Shown here: one piece after another, positions 6,341 to 14,797 of the stretch | Layout of the letters: every line of letters begins with the position of its first letter | Position numbering within the stretch: the first letter of the stretch is position 1 | Assembly (NCBI GenBank): GCA_021204565.1 | Contig: JAJPZE010000206.1 | Coordinates: forward strand, 984 to 16,057 | Direction: 5' to 3' | Length of the DNA stretch: 15,074 bases | DNA from: Prevotella sp. | Lineage (GTDB): Bacteria; Bacteroidota; Bacteroidia; Bacteroidales; Bacteroidaceae | Position numbers and translations under genes: made by a program | Notes under the pieces: generated by a model | Databases searched by the model: none | Told to the model about the DNA's origin: nothing | The model's input: only the letters and a program-made list of their open reading frames with translations

Positions 6341-8904
6341 GACATCTTCGCAAAATCAATTTAATTATTTGCATCTGCATATATCTGTTGTCAACGGTCT
6401 CCGGTACTGTTCACGCACAATACTACAGCGTTAATTACGACAAGGAGACGGTTGCGGCGATGGTTGCGGCGTATGCCGCCGGTACGGCAACGGAAACTTA
6501 TTACAATGAATGTGTGGAGAAGATACTCAAACACTATACGAGTGCGGAAGTTGCCGCTGCCGGTATCTTCGCGTCAAAGTATCTCGACCGCCGTGCGTTG
6601 ACCGACACGGGGCGTTGGAGCAGCAGTACGGAGAATTATTACTACCGCCGCATATATAAGTTGGTAAGTGAGAAGATTATCCCGAAGATTTGGACTGTTG
6701 CCGGGCTGATGTTGAAGAGTCCGCAAACGGCTCTGTATTGGAGCAGTTACCTGATGAAAGTGTGTCAGGACACCAAGAGCTTGTGCATGCAGTTTGAGAG
6801 TGTCGTTACAAACGGCAGTCTGTCGTTTTCCGATATTACGCTCCTTGAAATCGGTCAAGATGTATGCTCTGTCCTCAAGCTGTCGGAACTCGGCGGTACG
6901 GACTGGCAACAGCTGTTGGATGACATATCGTCCATGTCAGCCGATTTTACGGCGGATAATCTCACCGCCGACATTAATACACTATATACCGCCGGCGTAT
7001 TATTGGCAACCGCCGGTACCGGCAATATTGAGGAAACGTTGTTGCAACAAAACGCGTTTCACAACCTGTTCTCCGGCAAGACGAGCGCAATCAAAGATAT
7101 ATACAACAGCTATCACGGTCTGTATGAAAGTATGGAGAGTGATGCCGGAGCAACGTTGTTAAGTATGATTGGCGGAGAGGACAACGTGGCGGGGCTGTTT
7201 GACATATCCGGTTACGATATGGCGGCGTGGACAAGCGACTATGCGAGTGATTCCGCCGATACCTATTATACCCAACGGTGGTACATTGCGAGGCGCGACC
7301 AAGGCAGTGAGTCGTTGTGCGACTATTATCCGCCAACCGATGACACAAGTATTATCAGCGGCGGCGAATGGACGCGCTACTCCACTTCCGATGCCGCGTT
7401 TTATCCGAGCAGTACGCAATTGGAAGAGATACGGAGCAATTCGGAGAGTTATGCGGGTTGGTCGCAGACGGCTGTGAATCAACTGAACAATCAGAATGAC
7501 GGCTTCACATACGGAATATCATACATATTGTACAGTTACGTCATCAACAAGAACGGCAAGCAGACAAAGAAAGCATACGCTTACGAGATACATGCAACAA
7601 AGAGTTGGGATAATGTGGAAGAGGTGTACGAAGACGTGTTTGATTCGTATAGTATGGACTTTGACACGTTCAAAGCACAATTGCAGGTACGTCTTGACGC
7701 ATATAACGGGAATGAAGACGGATACGTGTATTATATCGCTTCCGACGGCAAGAACTATTATCAGGCGGCGAACGAGGCGAAGATGGCGGGGTGTGAGAGC
7801 GTTACGTTCAGCGTGACGTGTAATGACTCTGTGTCGCTGGCTTCCGGCAACACCCAATACAAATGCAACACCTGCGGCAGTTCATTAAACAGCCACACAA
7901 AGGAATGCGCCATGCTAACCACTGTTTCGGAAAACGAGCTTGACCTGTCCGAACTCGACCGGCAACAATCGGATGTGAGCGGTCAAATCACCGCCGCACA
8001 AACCCGGATTGACGTTTTGGAGAGGGAGAACACGCAACTCTTGGAGGAGATTGGCAATGCGGACGCTGACGATGCAACGGCGTACCGGCAGCAATATAAC
8101 GAGAACAAAAGCGAGATAGAGACATTGGAAGCGGAGCTGACAGCCCTGCAACAAGAACTGTCTGATATAAATGCCGCCATTGAGGAAGCCGCCGGCGATG
8201 ACGACGTGGAGACGGATGACTATTACCGTATTCCCGCCATTATGGAAGACTGCAAGACGGCATACGGATTGACGTGGCAGAGTGAGGGTTCGTGGAGCGG
8301 ATACACCTATACGCGGAAAGCCACGTTGCCGAATATCAACGGCGTTATCACGTTCACCGCCTCGCTCAGTATCGCACGCAAGCCGAAATATTTCCTCGGG
8401 ATAAAGATACACCGGGCAATCGTACAGATTAGCTGGGAGCTGGCAACGGAATATTCCGATACGTCAGTTGTGGACATCATAACATTCAGCGGAGACAAGA
8501 GCGACACGGAGAAAGCCAATGAGGTGAACGAACATCTCTCGGAGATTGCGCGGGAATATCCGTCGTGCAGCATAACGACGGAATACGCGGCAAGCGACAC
8601 GCCCGGAGAGGACGGCACCGACGACACGCGCCATCTGCTTTGGGCAAGCGACCGCTTGGATGTTGCTCGTGAAGTGGACAGCCGCCTGACAAAGATTTAT
8701 GCAGACCTAGTATCGTTGGAGAAGATGATGAGTTATAAACGGACTATCATCGACGTGTTGAAAGATGTCGCCCCGTATGTGAATGCCGAACAGGGACGGC
8801 GGTTGACACTCGTTGAAGAATGCAGGCAACGGTGGCTGGGGAATGCCGCGCAGAGCATGCATTCTTCGGGATATAACGGCAAATATAACAGGGAGGAAGA
8901 GTAA
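6337..8904 (+). CDS. Large exported protein of the tra operon, function unknown
   Basis: I do not recognise a family. The 855-residue product has a Sec signal peptide with likely cleavage after VHA (residue 27). A helical N-terminal half follows, rich in Ala, Tyr and acidic residues (about 28-300). A Tyr-rich middle (about 300-500) leads to a possible metal site C-X2-C-X6-H-X3-C (C510, C513, H520, C524). A coiled coil covers about 533-620, then a predicted beta-rich segment (about 650-720) and a helical charged C-terminus (about 770-855). It overlaps traG by 4 bp and the next gene by 1 bp (TAATG), so it is a coupled member of the transfer operon. Position and export suggest a periplasmic or surface component of the mating apparatus, but this is inference. 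There is no obvious lipobox and no clear internal membrane segment. Confidence 0.85.
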   Translation: MRHLRKINLIICICIYLLSTVSGTVHAQYYSVNYDKETVAAMVAAYAAGTATETYYNECVEKILKHYTSAEVAAAGIFASKYLDRRALTDTGRWSSSTENYYYRRIYKLVSEKIIPKIWTVAGLMLKSPQTALYWSSYLMKVCQDTKSLCMQFESVVTNGSLSFSDITLLEIGQDVCSVLKLSELGGTDWQQLLDDISSMSADFTADNLTADINTLYTAGVLLATAGTGNIEETLLQQNAFHNLFSGKTSAIKDIYNSYHGLYESMESDAGATLLSMIGGEDNVAGLFDISGYDMAAWTSDYASDSADTYYTQRWYIARRDQGSESLCDYYPPTDDTSIISGGEWTRYSTSDAAFYPSSTQLEEIRSNSESYAGWSQTAVNQLNNQNDGFTYGISYILYSYVINKNGKQTKKAYAYEIHATKSWDNVEEVYEDVFDSYSMDFDTFKAQLQVRLDAYNGNEDGYVYYIASDGKNYYQAANEAKMAGCESVTFSVTCNDSVSLASGNTQYKCNTCGSSLNSHTKECAMLTTVSENELDLSELDRQQSDVSGQITAAQTRIDVLERENTQLLEEIGNADADDATAYRQQYNENKSEIETLEAELTALQQELSDINAAIEEAAGDDDVETDDYYRIPAIMEDCKTAYGLTWQSEGSWSGYTYTRKATLPNINGVITFTASLSIARKPKYFLGIKIHRAIVQISWELATEYSDTSVVDIITFSGDKSDTEKANEVNEHLSEIAREYPSCSITTEYAASDTPGEDGTDDTRHLLWASDRLDVAREVDSRLTKIYADLVSLEKMMSYKRTIIDVLKDVAPYVNAEQGRRLTLVEECRQRWLGNAAQSMHSSGYNGKYNREEE

Positions 8905-9644
8905 TGAATGCACCGGTATCAAGGAAGACTGCGGTATTGTTGTTTCTTTTAGCGGCCCTTATTCCGTCAAAGGTGTTGGCACAATGGACATTCGACGTAG
9001 TTAGTGTTGAAGCGTACATCAACGACCACAAGAAACAACGCTCTCTGCTGTTGGCACGCTCGATATTGGAGTATAGCAACAAGCTGTTGCACGATTACAG
9101 CAGCGAAAAGACCGTTGACTATAAGGATCTGAATGCGGAGCTTGACAAATACACGCGTGCTTTTGATATCATCGACGTGTTATACCAGTCCTTGCGCACT
9201 TGTTTGAATGTCTATTCCGCATACGAGAGCGTCAGCAACCGAATCTCCGACTACAAGAGCATGTTGGAAGATTATAAGAACAAGGTCGTTGCAAGGAACA
9301 GAATAGAGGCAGCAGATACCGTGATTATCACTATCAATGCATACGCCATAGAAAAGATTGCGGGAGAGGCGGAACACCTTTATAAGTCCGTCAGCGAACT
9401 TGCCTTATATGTCACGGGGCTTGCCGCCTGTTCCACTGCCGACTTGTTAATCGTGTTGGACGCGGTCAACCTCGCGCTTAACAACATAGAGAGTTACCTC
9501 AACTCCGCGTACATCGATACGTGGAGATACATACAGCTGCGAATAGGATATTGGAAAGGGCAAGTATATTCGGGCAAGACGAAAGAGCAACTCGTCAAAG
9601 AAGCATTCGCAAGGTGGAGAACCGCGGGCAAGATTAATCATTGA
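8904..9644 (+). CDS. Exported TraI-like protein (DUF4141-like, possible VirB5/TrbJ role)
   Basis: A 246-residue protein with a clear signal peptide, likely cleaved between A26 and Q27 to leave mature QWTF. This resembles the QW start of Bacteroides TraI (DUF4141) proteins. The rest is almost wholly helical, with heptad-like stretches at about 65-140, and ends in a basic helix. A GGGAGGAAGAG ribosome-binding sequence sits just before the ATG, which overlaps the preceding stop. The TraI-like call rests on the signal peptide, helical character, size and position upstream of traJ. TrbJ/VirB5-type exported proteins also precede the VirB6/TrbL gene in other type IV systems, which suggests a role near the pilus or channel. 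The family assignment is moderate. Confidence 0.55.
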   Translation: MNAPVSRKTAVLLFLLAALIPSKVLAQWTFDVVSVEAYINDHKKQRSLLLARSILEYSNKLLHDYSSEKTVDYKDLNAELDKYTRAFDIIDVLYQSLRTCLNVYSAYESVSNRISDYKSMLEDYKNKVVARNRIEAADTVIITINAYAIEKIAGEAEHLYKSVSELALYVTGLAACSTADLLIVLDAVNLALNNIESYLNSAYIDTWRYIQLRIGYWKGQVYSGKTKEQLVKEAFARWRTAGKINH

Positions 9645-9663
9645 TTATTATAACACTCCTGAT

Positions 9664-10452
9664 ATGAGAAACGTATTATTGAACATTCGGGCAAGCAGAA
9701 TTGCCGCCGCGATAATGGTATGCAATATAATGTGCGGGAACGCGCAAAGCGTGACGTATAACCACGACAGCGCAAAGCAAACGCAAATAACCGTAATGGA
9801 GACGGGCGCGGGCTCTCTTAGCCCGGAGCTGTATTATACGTTGTTACACAGCTCCTATAAGAGTTCTGCCGCATCCACAAACAAGCTGTCTTATCGCACG
9901 CTTGCCTCTATTGACTGTTACAATCAGATTGCCGATGCCGACGCAATTGACTCCGCCTTAGTGAAGCGCGCGGAAGTCGAGGCGTTGAATATAACAGACA
10001 GGGAGATAGACATAGCGTGGCAGACAGAAGGTAGAAAGGTAACGGACAAGCTGGAAGACTTTCAGAAGAACATCAACCGTATCCTGTCTGCCGGCGGTGA
10101 TGTATCCGGATTGCAGCAATGGACGGAATACTACAATATGTTTGATTGTGCGGTGCAAGCCGTAAAGGAAGCGTATATGCCCAATGCACAGCGCAAGAAA
10201 GCGTATCTGCGTATCTATGCCGATATAACGGAGCGTAACGAGTTGCTCGTGAAATACCTCGTTCTTCTGAATACGCGCAGTCATACTTCTTCCCTCTTGT
10301 CGTCCGTTGATACCCGTGTTATTCATAAGGACACAATTGTCAGTGAGGCGCGTGCGCATTGGAAAAGCAGTATGAACGGTATCGGTTATACGGGCGGCAA
10401 CAATGCCTCTTCCGGAGGCGATAGCGACGGCGAAGAGACGGTAAACAGATAA
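9664..10452 (+). CDS. Exported conjugation-operon protein, probable DUF5045 family
   Basis: A 262-residue exported protein with a signal peptide, likely cleaved after GNA (residue 27) to leave a mature start at QSVTYNHD. The segment QITVMETGAGSLSPELYY (about 41-58) and the helical region with NAQRKKAYLRIYAD (about 177-190) resemble what I recall of DUF5045 proteins from Bacteroides conjugation loci. The tail is Gly/Ser-rich, flexible and acidic (about 240-262). It lies 19 bp after the TraI-like gene and 63 bp before traJ. The biochemical role is unknown; location and export suggest a periplasmic accessory of the mating channel. The family call is from memory of motifs. Confidence 0.6.
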   Translation: MRNVLLNIRASRIAAAIMVCNIMCGNAQSVTYNHDSAKQTQITVMETGAGSLSPELYYTLLHSSYKSSAASTNKLSYRTLASIDCYNQIADADAIDSALVKRAEVEALNITDREIDIAWQTEGRKVTDKLEDFQKNINRILSAGGDVSGLQQWTEYYNMFDCAVQAVKEAYMPNAQRKKAYLRIYADITERNELLVKYLVLLNTRSHTSSLLSSVDTRVIHKDTIVSEARAHWKSSMNGIGYTGGNNASSGGDSDGEETVNR

Positions 10453-10515
10453 GAGGGAAAGAATATACCGGCATATCAAGTACTAACAAATATCGATACG
10501 GAAACAAAGATTGTT

Positions 10516-11649
10516 ATGTCAGATTCAAATATATTATCGGATTTCGGTATCAATCTGCTTGAAGAGGAGATTGATGATGTGATATTTCAGACGAACGAGT
10601 TTCTTACGGATGCCACATTTACGGGTTCGCAAGGACCGTTTTGGTGGATATTGCAGATGTGTATGGCGTTAGCGGCTTTGTTCTCCATTATTGTTGCCGC
10701 GGGTATGGCTTATAAGATGATGGTGAAGAACGAGCCGTTGGATATAATGAAGTTATTCCGCCCGTTGGCGATAAGCATTATTCTCTGTTGGTGGTATCCG
10801 CCCGCCGATACCGGTATGACGGGCAGCGGGAGCAGTTGGTGCGTATTGGATTTCCTGTCTTACATACCGAACTGTATCGGGTCGTATACGCACGACTTGT
10901 ATGAGGCGGAGGCGACTCAGATTTCCGACAAGTTTGAGGAGGTGCAACAGCTCATCTACGTGCGCGATACGATGTACACCAACCTGCAAGCACAGGCGGA
11001 TGTCGCTCACAGCGGCACGTCCGACCCCAATCTTCTTGAAGCGACAATGGAGCAGACGGGCGTGGACGAGGTAACAAGTATGGAGAAAGACGCTTCGAAG
11101 CTGTGGTTTACGTCCCTTACCGCCGGTGCGGTGATAGGTATAGACAAGATAGTTATGGTGATAACGCTAATTGTCTTCCGTATCGGTTGGTGGGCAACTA
11201 TTTATTGCCAGCAGATACTTCTCGGCATGCTTACTATTTTCGGACCGATACAATGGGCGTTCAGTTTGTTGCCCAAGTGGGAGGGCAGTTGGGCCAAATG
11301 GCTCACTCGGTATCTCACGGTGCATTTCTACGGCGCGATGTTATACTTTGTGGGGTTCTATGTGTTGTTGTTATTTGATGTTGTCCTCTGCATACAGGTG
11401 GAGAACCTTACCGCTATTACTGCGAGCGAACAGACGATGGCGGCATATTTGCAGAACTCGTTCTTCTCTGCCGGTTATCTTATGGCGGCAAGCATCGTGG
11501 CGTTGAAATGTCTGAACCTTGTGCCTGACCTTGCAGCGTGGATGATACCGGAGGGCGATACGGCGTTCTCTACACGTAACTTCGGAGAGGGCGTGGCGCA
11601 ACAGGCGAAGATTACCGCGACGGGCGCAATATCATCGATTATGAAGTAA
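10516..11649 (+). CDS. traJ: Conjugative transposon membrane protein TraJ (VirB6/TrbL-like)
   Basis: A 377-residue polytopic inner-membrane protein that would form part of the DNA/protein translocation channel. About six hydrophobic segments are visible, at roughly 43-66, 77-94, 196-222, 226-250, 268-293 and 318-335. A polar loop (about 100-195) lies between the second and third. The TraJ signature GPIQWAFSLLPKWEGSWAKW (243-262) and the preceding CQQILLGMLTIF are conserved features of the family. Length fits Bacteroides TraJ. The start at MSDSNIL has no strong Shine-Dalgarno sequence. It is followed after 38 bp by traK, in the canonical order. Confidence 0.94.
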   Translation: MSDSNILSDFGINLLEEEIDDVIFQTNEFLTDATFTGSQGPFWWILQMCMALAALFSIIVAAGMAYKMMVKNEPLDIMKLFRPLAISIILCWWYPPADTGMTGSGSSWCVLDFLSYIPNCIGSYTHDLYEAEATQISDKFEEVQQLIYVRDTMYTNLQAQADVAHSGTSDPNLLEATMEQTGVDEVTSMEKDASKLWFTSLTAGAVIGIDKIVMVITLIVFRIGWWATIYCQQILLGMLTIFGPIQWAFSLLPKWEGSWAKWLTRYLTVHFYGAMLYFVGFYVLLLFDVVLCIQVENLTAITASEQTMAAYLQNSFFSAGYLMAASIVALKCLNLVPDLAAWMIPEGDTAFSTRNFGEGVAQQAKITATGAISSIMK

Positions 11650-11687
11650 CGGAAAGGAATGAGTGAAACGGAAAAAGAGTATCGGAT

Positions 11688-12302
11688 ATGGTAATAAAGA
11701 ATTTGGAAAACAAGATTAAGTTGGTCGGTATCATCTGTACCGCCTTTCTTGGCGGGTGCATTATCATCAGCGTGTCAAGCCTGTGGACGGCGCGTTGTAT
11801 GGTGAGCGATGCGCAAAAGAAAGTCTATGTGTTGGACGGCAATGTGCCAATCCTTGTCAACCGCACCACAATGGAAGAAACGCTTGATGTGGAAGCAAAG
11901 AGCCACATAGAGATGTTTCATCATTATTTCTTTACGTTGGCTCCGGACGACAAGTACATCAAATACACTATGGAGAAAGCGATGTATCTGGTGGATGAGA
12001 CGGGACTTGCCCAGTACAACACGTTGAAAGAAAAGGGGTTCTATAACAACATTATGGGAACGAGTGCGGTGTTCAGCATCTTTTGTGACAGTATCAAGTT
12101 TGACAAGGACAAGATGGAGTTCACGTATTACGTCCGCCAGCGGATAGAACGGCGCAGTAATATCCTTATGCGCGAGTTGGTAACCGCCGGACAACTGAAA
12201 CGCGTGCCCCGCACGGAGAACAACCCTCACGGTTTGCTTATCATTAATTGGCGCACGCTGTTGAACAAGGATATTGAACAAAAGACAAAATCTAATTATT
12301 AA
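11688..12302 (+). CDS. traK: Conjugative transposon protein TraK (VirB8-like)
   Basis: A 204-residue bitopic inner-membrane protein of the TraK family, taken to be the VirB8-like assembly factor bridging the inner-membrane complex and the core. The N-terminus MVIKNLENKIKLV is characteristic. It is followed by one membrane segment (about 12-32) and a periplasmic domain that includes HIEMFHHYFFTLAPDDKYI (about 72-90). The C-terminal part has the family-like NILMRELVTAGQLKRVPRTE (about 158-177). Length is typical and there is no disruption. It sits between traJ and a small membrane protein gene, as in CTnDOT-type operons. Confidence 0.93.
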   Translation: MVIKNLENKIKLVGIICTAFLGGCIIISVSSLWTARCMVSDAQKKVYVLDGNVPILVNRTTMEETLDVEAKSHIEMFHHYFFTLAPDDKYIKYTMEKAMYLVDETGLAQYNTLKEKGFYNNIMGTSAVFSIFCDSIKFDKDKMEFTYYVRQRIERRSNILMRELVTAGQLKRVPRTENNPHGLLIINWRTLLNKDIEQKTKSNY

Positions 12303-12313
12303 ACCGGTTACGT

Positions 12314-12706
12314 ATGGCACTTTCAGGATTGAAACGCATGCTTGTCGGCGAAAAGATGCCCGACAAGAACGACCCGAAATACAAGGAGCGGTATGAGAGG
12401 GAAGTTGCCGCGGGACGCAAGTTTGCCAAAGCAACACGTATTGACCGCATTGCGGCGCGGGTGCAATGTTTTGCCGACAGACACAAGGAGTTGTTTCTAA
12501 TCATTGTATTCGGTTTCGCGGGTATCTGCTTGGCTTTAAATATCTATCGTATGGCAAGGGTTTATTCGCATTGTCATTCCGCCCGGACGGCAACGGAGAT
12601 ACAGGACAGCGTCTTGCGGACAAAATATAACAGAAGGAATATAACGGACGAGAGAACGACAATAATATCAGGCAATAATAACAATATCAGGGAGAAAACA
12701 AGATGA
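12314..12706 (+). CDS. traL: Small membrane protein in the TraL position (DUF3989-like)
   Basis: A 130-residue protein with a charged cytoplasmic N-terminal half (about 1-58), one membrane helix (about 60-79) and a polar C-terminal tail ending in an Asn run. Position between traK and traM and single-pass topology match TraL (DUF3989) of Bacteroides conjugative transposons. It is longer than the roughly 100 residues I recall for CTnDOT TraL, with an extended charged N-terminus. The symbol rests mainly on synteny. It overlaps traM by 4 bp (ATGA), so its translation is probably coupled to traM. Confidence 0.6.
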   Translation: MALSGLKRMLVGEKMPDKNDPKYKERYEREVAAGRKFAKATRIDRIAARVQCFADRHKELFLIIVFGFAGICLALNIYRMARVYSHCHSARTATEIQDSVLRTKYNRRNITDERTTIISGNNNNIREKTR

Positions 12707-13860
12707 CATTGAGTGAACTGAAGAAGATCAATTTTCGACAGCCGAAGTACATACTTCCCGCTATCATTTATTTACCATTCTTGGCAACCGCTTACTTTGT
12801 CATAGATGCGTTCGGCACGAAAGTGGAGGCTAAGGATGATAAGAGCTTGCAGACAACCGAGTTTCTTAATCCCAACTTGCCGGGAGCGCAGATTAAGAAC
12901 GGCGACGGTATCGGCGGCAAGTATGAGAATATGACGAAGTCGTATGGCAATATTTCCGACTACTCTGCGGTGGATAACATTGACCGCGAAAACAAAGAGG
13001 AAGAAAGGGAAGATTACGAATCGCAGTACACGGAAGATGATATTGCCGCAATCGAACAGCAGATACGTGAGGACGAGGCGGCGCGTGCGGCGGAAGCCGA
13101 AGAACGTGAGGCGCAAGTACGCGCCGACCTCGACAGGGCTCTTGCGGAGGCAAGGCTGACCGGACAGACGGCAACAGGAGCGATACCCGCAGACAGCGAT
13201 ACCATTGTCCGCTCGGTTCCGTCACACGAAGAGATTTGTATAAAGAAAGGCGATGTTTCAGAGAACGGTGATGTTCGCAAGGCGTTAAGCGATGAAGCGA
13301 AACCGCAGGACGTGGTAAAGAAAGTAAAGGTTACGTCGGATTATTTCAATACCTTGGCGCAGAACGAACACGAACCGCGCCTTATTAAAGCGATTATTGA
13401 CGAGGACATTAAAGCTGTTGACGGTTCGCGTGTAAGGTTGCGTCTGTTGGATGATATTGCCATCAATGAGACGGTAATACCCAAAGGTTCGTATCTGTAC
13501 GCCACGATGAGCGGTTTCTCTACGGAGCGTGTTAAGGGAGATATCTCGTCCGTGCTTGTGGATGACGAACTTATAAAAGTATCGCTGTCTATATATGATA
13601 CGGACAGTATGGAGGGATTGTTCGTTCCCGGCAGTCAGTTCCGCGAGACTACGAAAGAGGTTGCGGGCGGTACCGTATCGGGAACGATGAGTATGAACAC
13701 CACCGGCAGCAACAGTCTCACGCAATGGGGCTTGCAGGCGGCGCAGAACGCATATCAGAAGACGAGCAATGCAATAAGCAAAGCTATCAAGAAGAACAAG
13801 GTGAAATTGAAGTATGGCACATTTGTTTATCTTGTCAACGGCAGGGAGCAAGGCAAGTAA
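12703..13860 (+). CDS. traM: Conjugative transposon protein TraM (VirB10-like)
   Basis: A 385-residue VirB10-like scaffold expected to span the periplasm from the inner membrane toward the outer-membrane pore. It has a short cytoplasmic N-terminus, one membrane helix (about 17-36), a linker and a strongly acidic, helical segment rich in Glu, Ala and Arg (about 95-152). A C-terminal TraM domain (about 225-385) contains GSRVRLRLLDDIAI (241-254), IPKGSYLYA (259-267) and a IYDTDSMEGLFVPGS motif (297-311), all typical of the family. Other TraM proteins often carry Pro-rich linkers; here the linker is a charged coiled-coil-like stretch instead. The 4-bp overlap with the upstream gene suggests coupled translation. 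Confidence 0.93.
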   Translation: MTLSELKKINFRQPKYILPAIIYLPFLATAYFVIDAFGTKVEAKDDKSLQTTEFLNPNLPGAQIKNGDGIGGKYENMTKSYGNISDYSAVDNIDRENKEEEREDYESQYTEDDIAAIEQQIREDEAARAAEAEEREAQVRADLDRALAEARLTGQTATGAIPADSDTIVRSVPSHEEICIKKGDVSENGDVRKALSDEAKPQDVVKKVKVTSDYFNTLAQNEHEPRLIKAIIDEDIKAVDGSRVRLRLLDDIAINETVIPKGSYLYATMSGFSTERVKGDISSVLVDDELIKVSLSIYDTDSMEGLFVPGSQFRETTKEVAGGTVSGTMSMNTTGSNSLTQWGLQAAQNAYQKTSNAISKAIKKNKVKLKYGTFVYLVNGREQGK

Positions 13861-13937
13861 ATACCGGAACATCAGACTGAAAAGAGGAAAGAAAGAATAA
13901 CATACAAGAAACAGATAAAAGGTAAACAGGAGTATAA

Positions 13938-14795
13938 ATGATGAACAGAATTCGTTTTATATCAGGGCTTGTGCCGGGTATGTTGTTATCGTTGGCAACA
14001 TTATCCGCAAGCGCACAAATCACGTATGAGGAGATGGAACAGCTTACGGTGAACGAGCGGGTTACGACCGTTATCACCGCCTCCGAGCCTATCCGTTTTG
14101 TGGACATTTCTACGGACATGGTTGCCGGCGATCAGCCGATTGACAATACTATCCGCTTGAAGCCGAAAGACAACGTGCATGCCGACGGCGAGGTGTTGGC
14201 TGTCGTTACAATCGTTACGGAGCGTTACCGCACGCAGTATGCTCTGTTGTACACCACGCGCATGCAGGAAGCCGTTACCGATAAGGAGATACATTTCTCG
14301 GAATGCCTTCCGTATAACAATCCCGCCGTTAGCATGTCGCTTGCTGATATGACGCAATATGCGAGACGGATATGGTCGTCTCCGGCGATGTACCGTAACG
14401 TTGGGACGCGGATGCACCGTATGACGATGCGTTTGAATAACATCTATGCCGTAGGGGAATATTTCTTCATTGATTTCTCCGTAGAGAACAGAGCCAATAT
14501 TCGTTTCGATATTGACGAATTAAGGGTCAAGCTCTCTGACAAGAAATTGTCCAAAGCCACCAATACGCAAATCATAGAGCTGACCCCGGCGTTGGTATTG
14601 GAGAATGCGAAGTCGTTCAAACACGGTTACCGCAATGTTGTTGTAGTGAAGAAGATGACATTCCCCAATGATAAGGTGCTTACCATAGAGATGTCGGAGA
14701 AACAAATCTCCGGGCGCAGCATATCCTTGTCAATAGACTATGAGGACGTGCTGTCAGCAGATTCGTTCAATAAGGTATTGTTGGAGGGAAGGTAA
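13938..14795 (+). CDS. traN: Conjugative transposon protein TraN (VirB9-like, DUF4138)
   Basis: A 285-residue exported protein, the VirB9-like part of the core complex that would contact TraM at the outer membrane. A Sec signal peptide ends at ASA (residue 26), leaving a mature start at QITYEEM. The first domain (about 35-110) has VNERVTTVITASEPIRFVDI and the ERYRTQYALLY motif (95-105). The second is a predicted beta domain (about 165-275) with YFFIDFSVENRANIRFDID. AGGAG lies 8 bases before the ATG. The 77-bp gap after traM holds nothing recognisable. Length is a little shorter than the 300 or more residues I recall for CTnDOT TraN. Confidence 0.91.
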   Translation: MMNRIRFISGLVPGMLLSLATLSASAQITYEEMEQLTVNERVTTVITASEPIRFVDISTDMVAGDQPIDNTIRLKPKDNVHADGEVLAVVTIVTERYRTQYALLYTTRMQEAVTDKEIHFSECLPYNNPAVSMSLADMTQYARRIWSSPAMYRNVGTRMHRMTMRLNNIYAVGEYFFIDFSVENRANIRFDIDELRVKLSDKKLSKATNTQIIELTPALVLENAKSFKHGYRNVVVVKKMTFPNDKVLTIEMSEKQISGRSISLSIDYEDVLSADSFNKVLLEGR

Positions 14796-14797
14796 GT

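Noticed and set aside
7915..8412. 165-codon antisense frame within the 855-residue gene
   Set aside because: It is opposite the coiled-coil coding segment of a well-supported gene, with no independent ribosome-binding or promoter signal.
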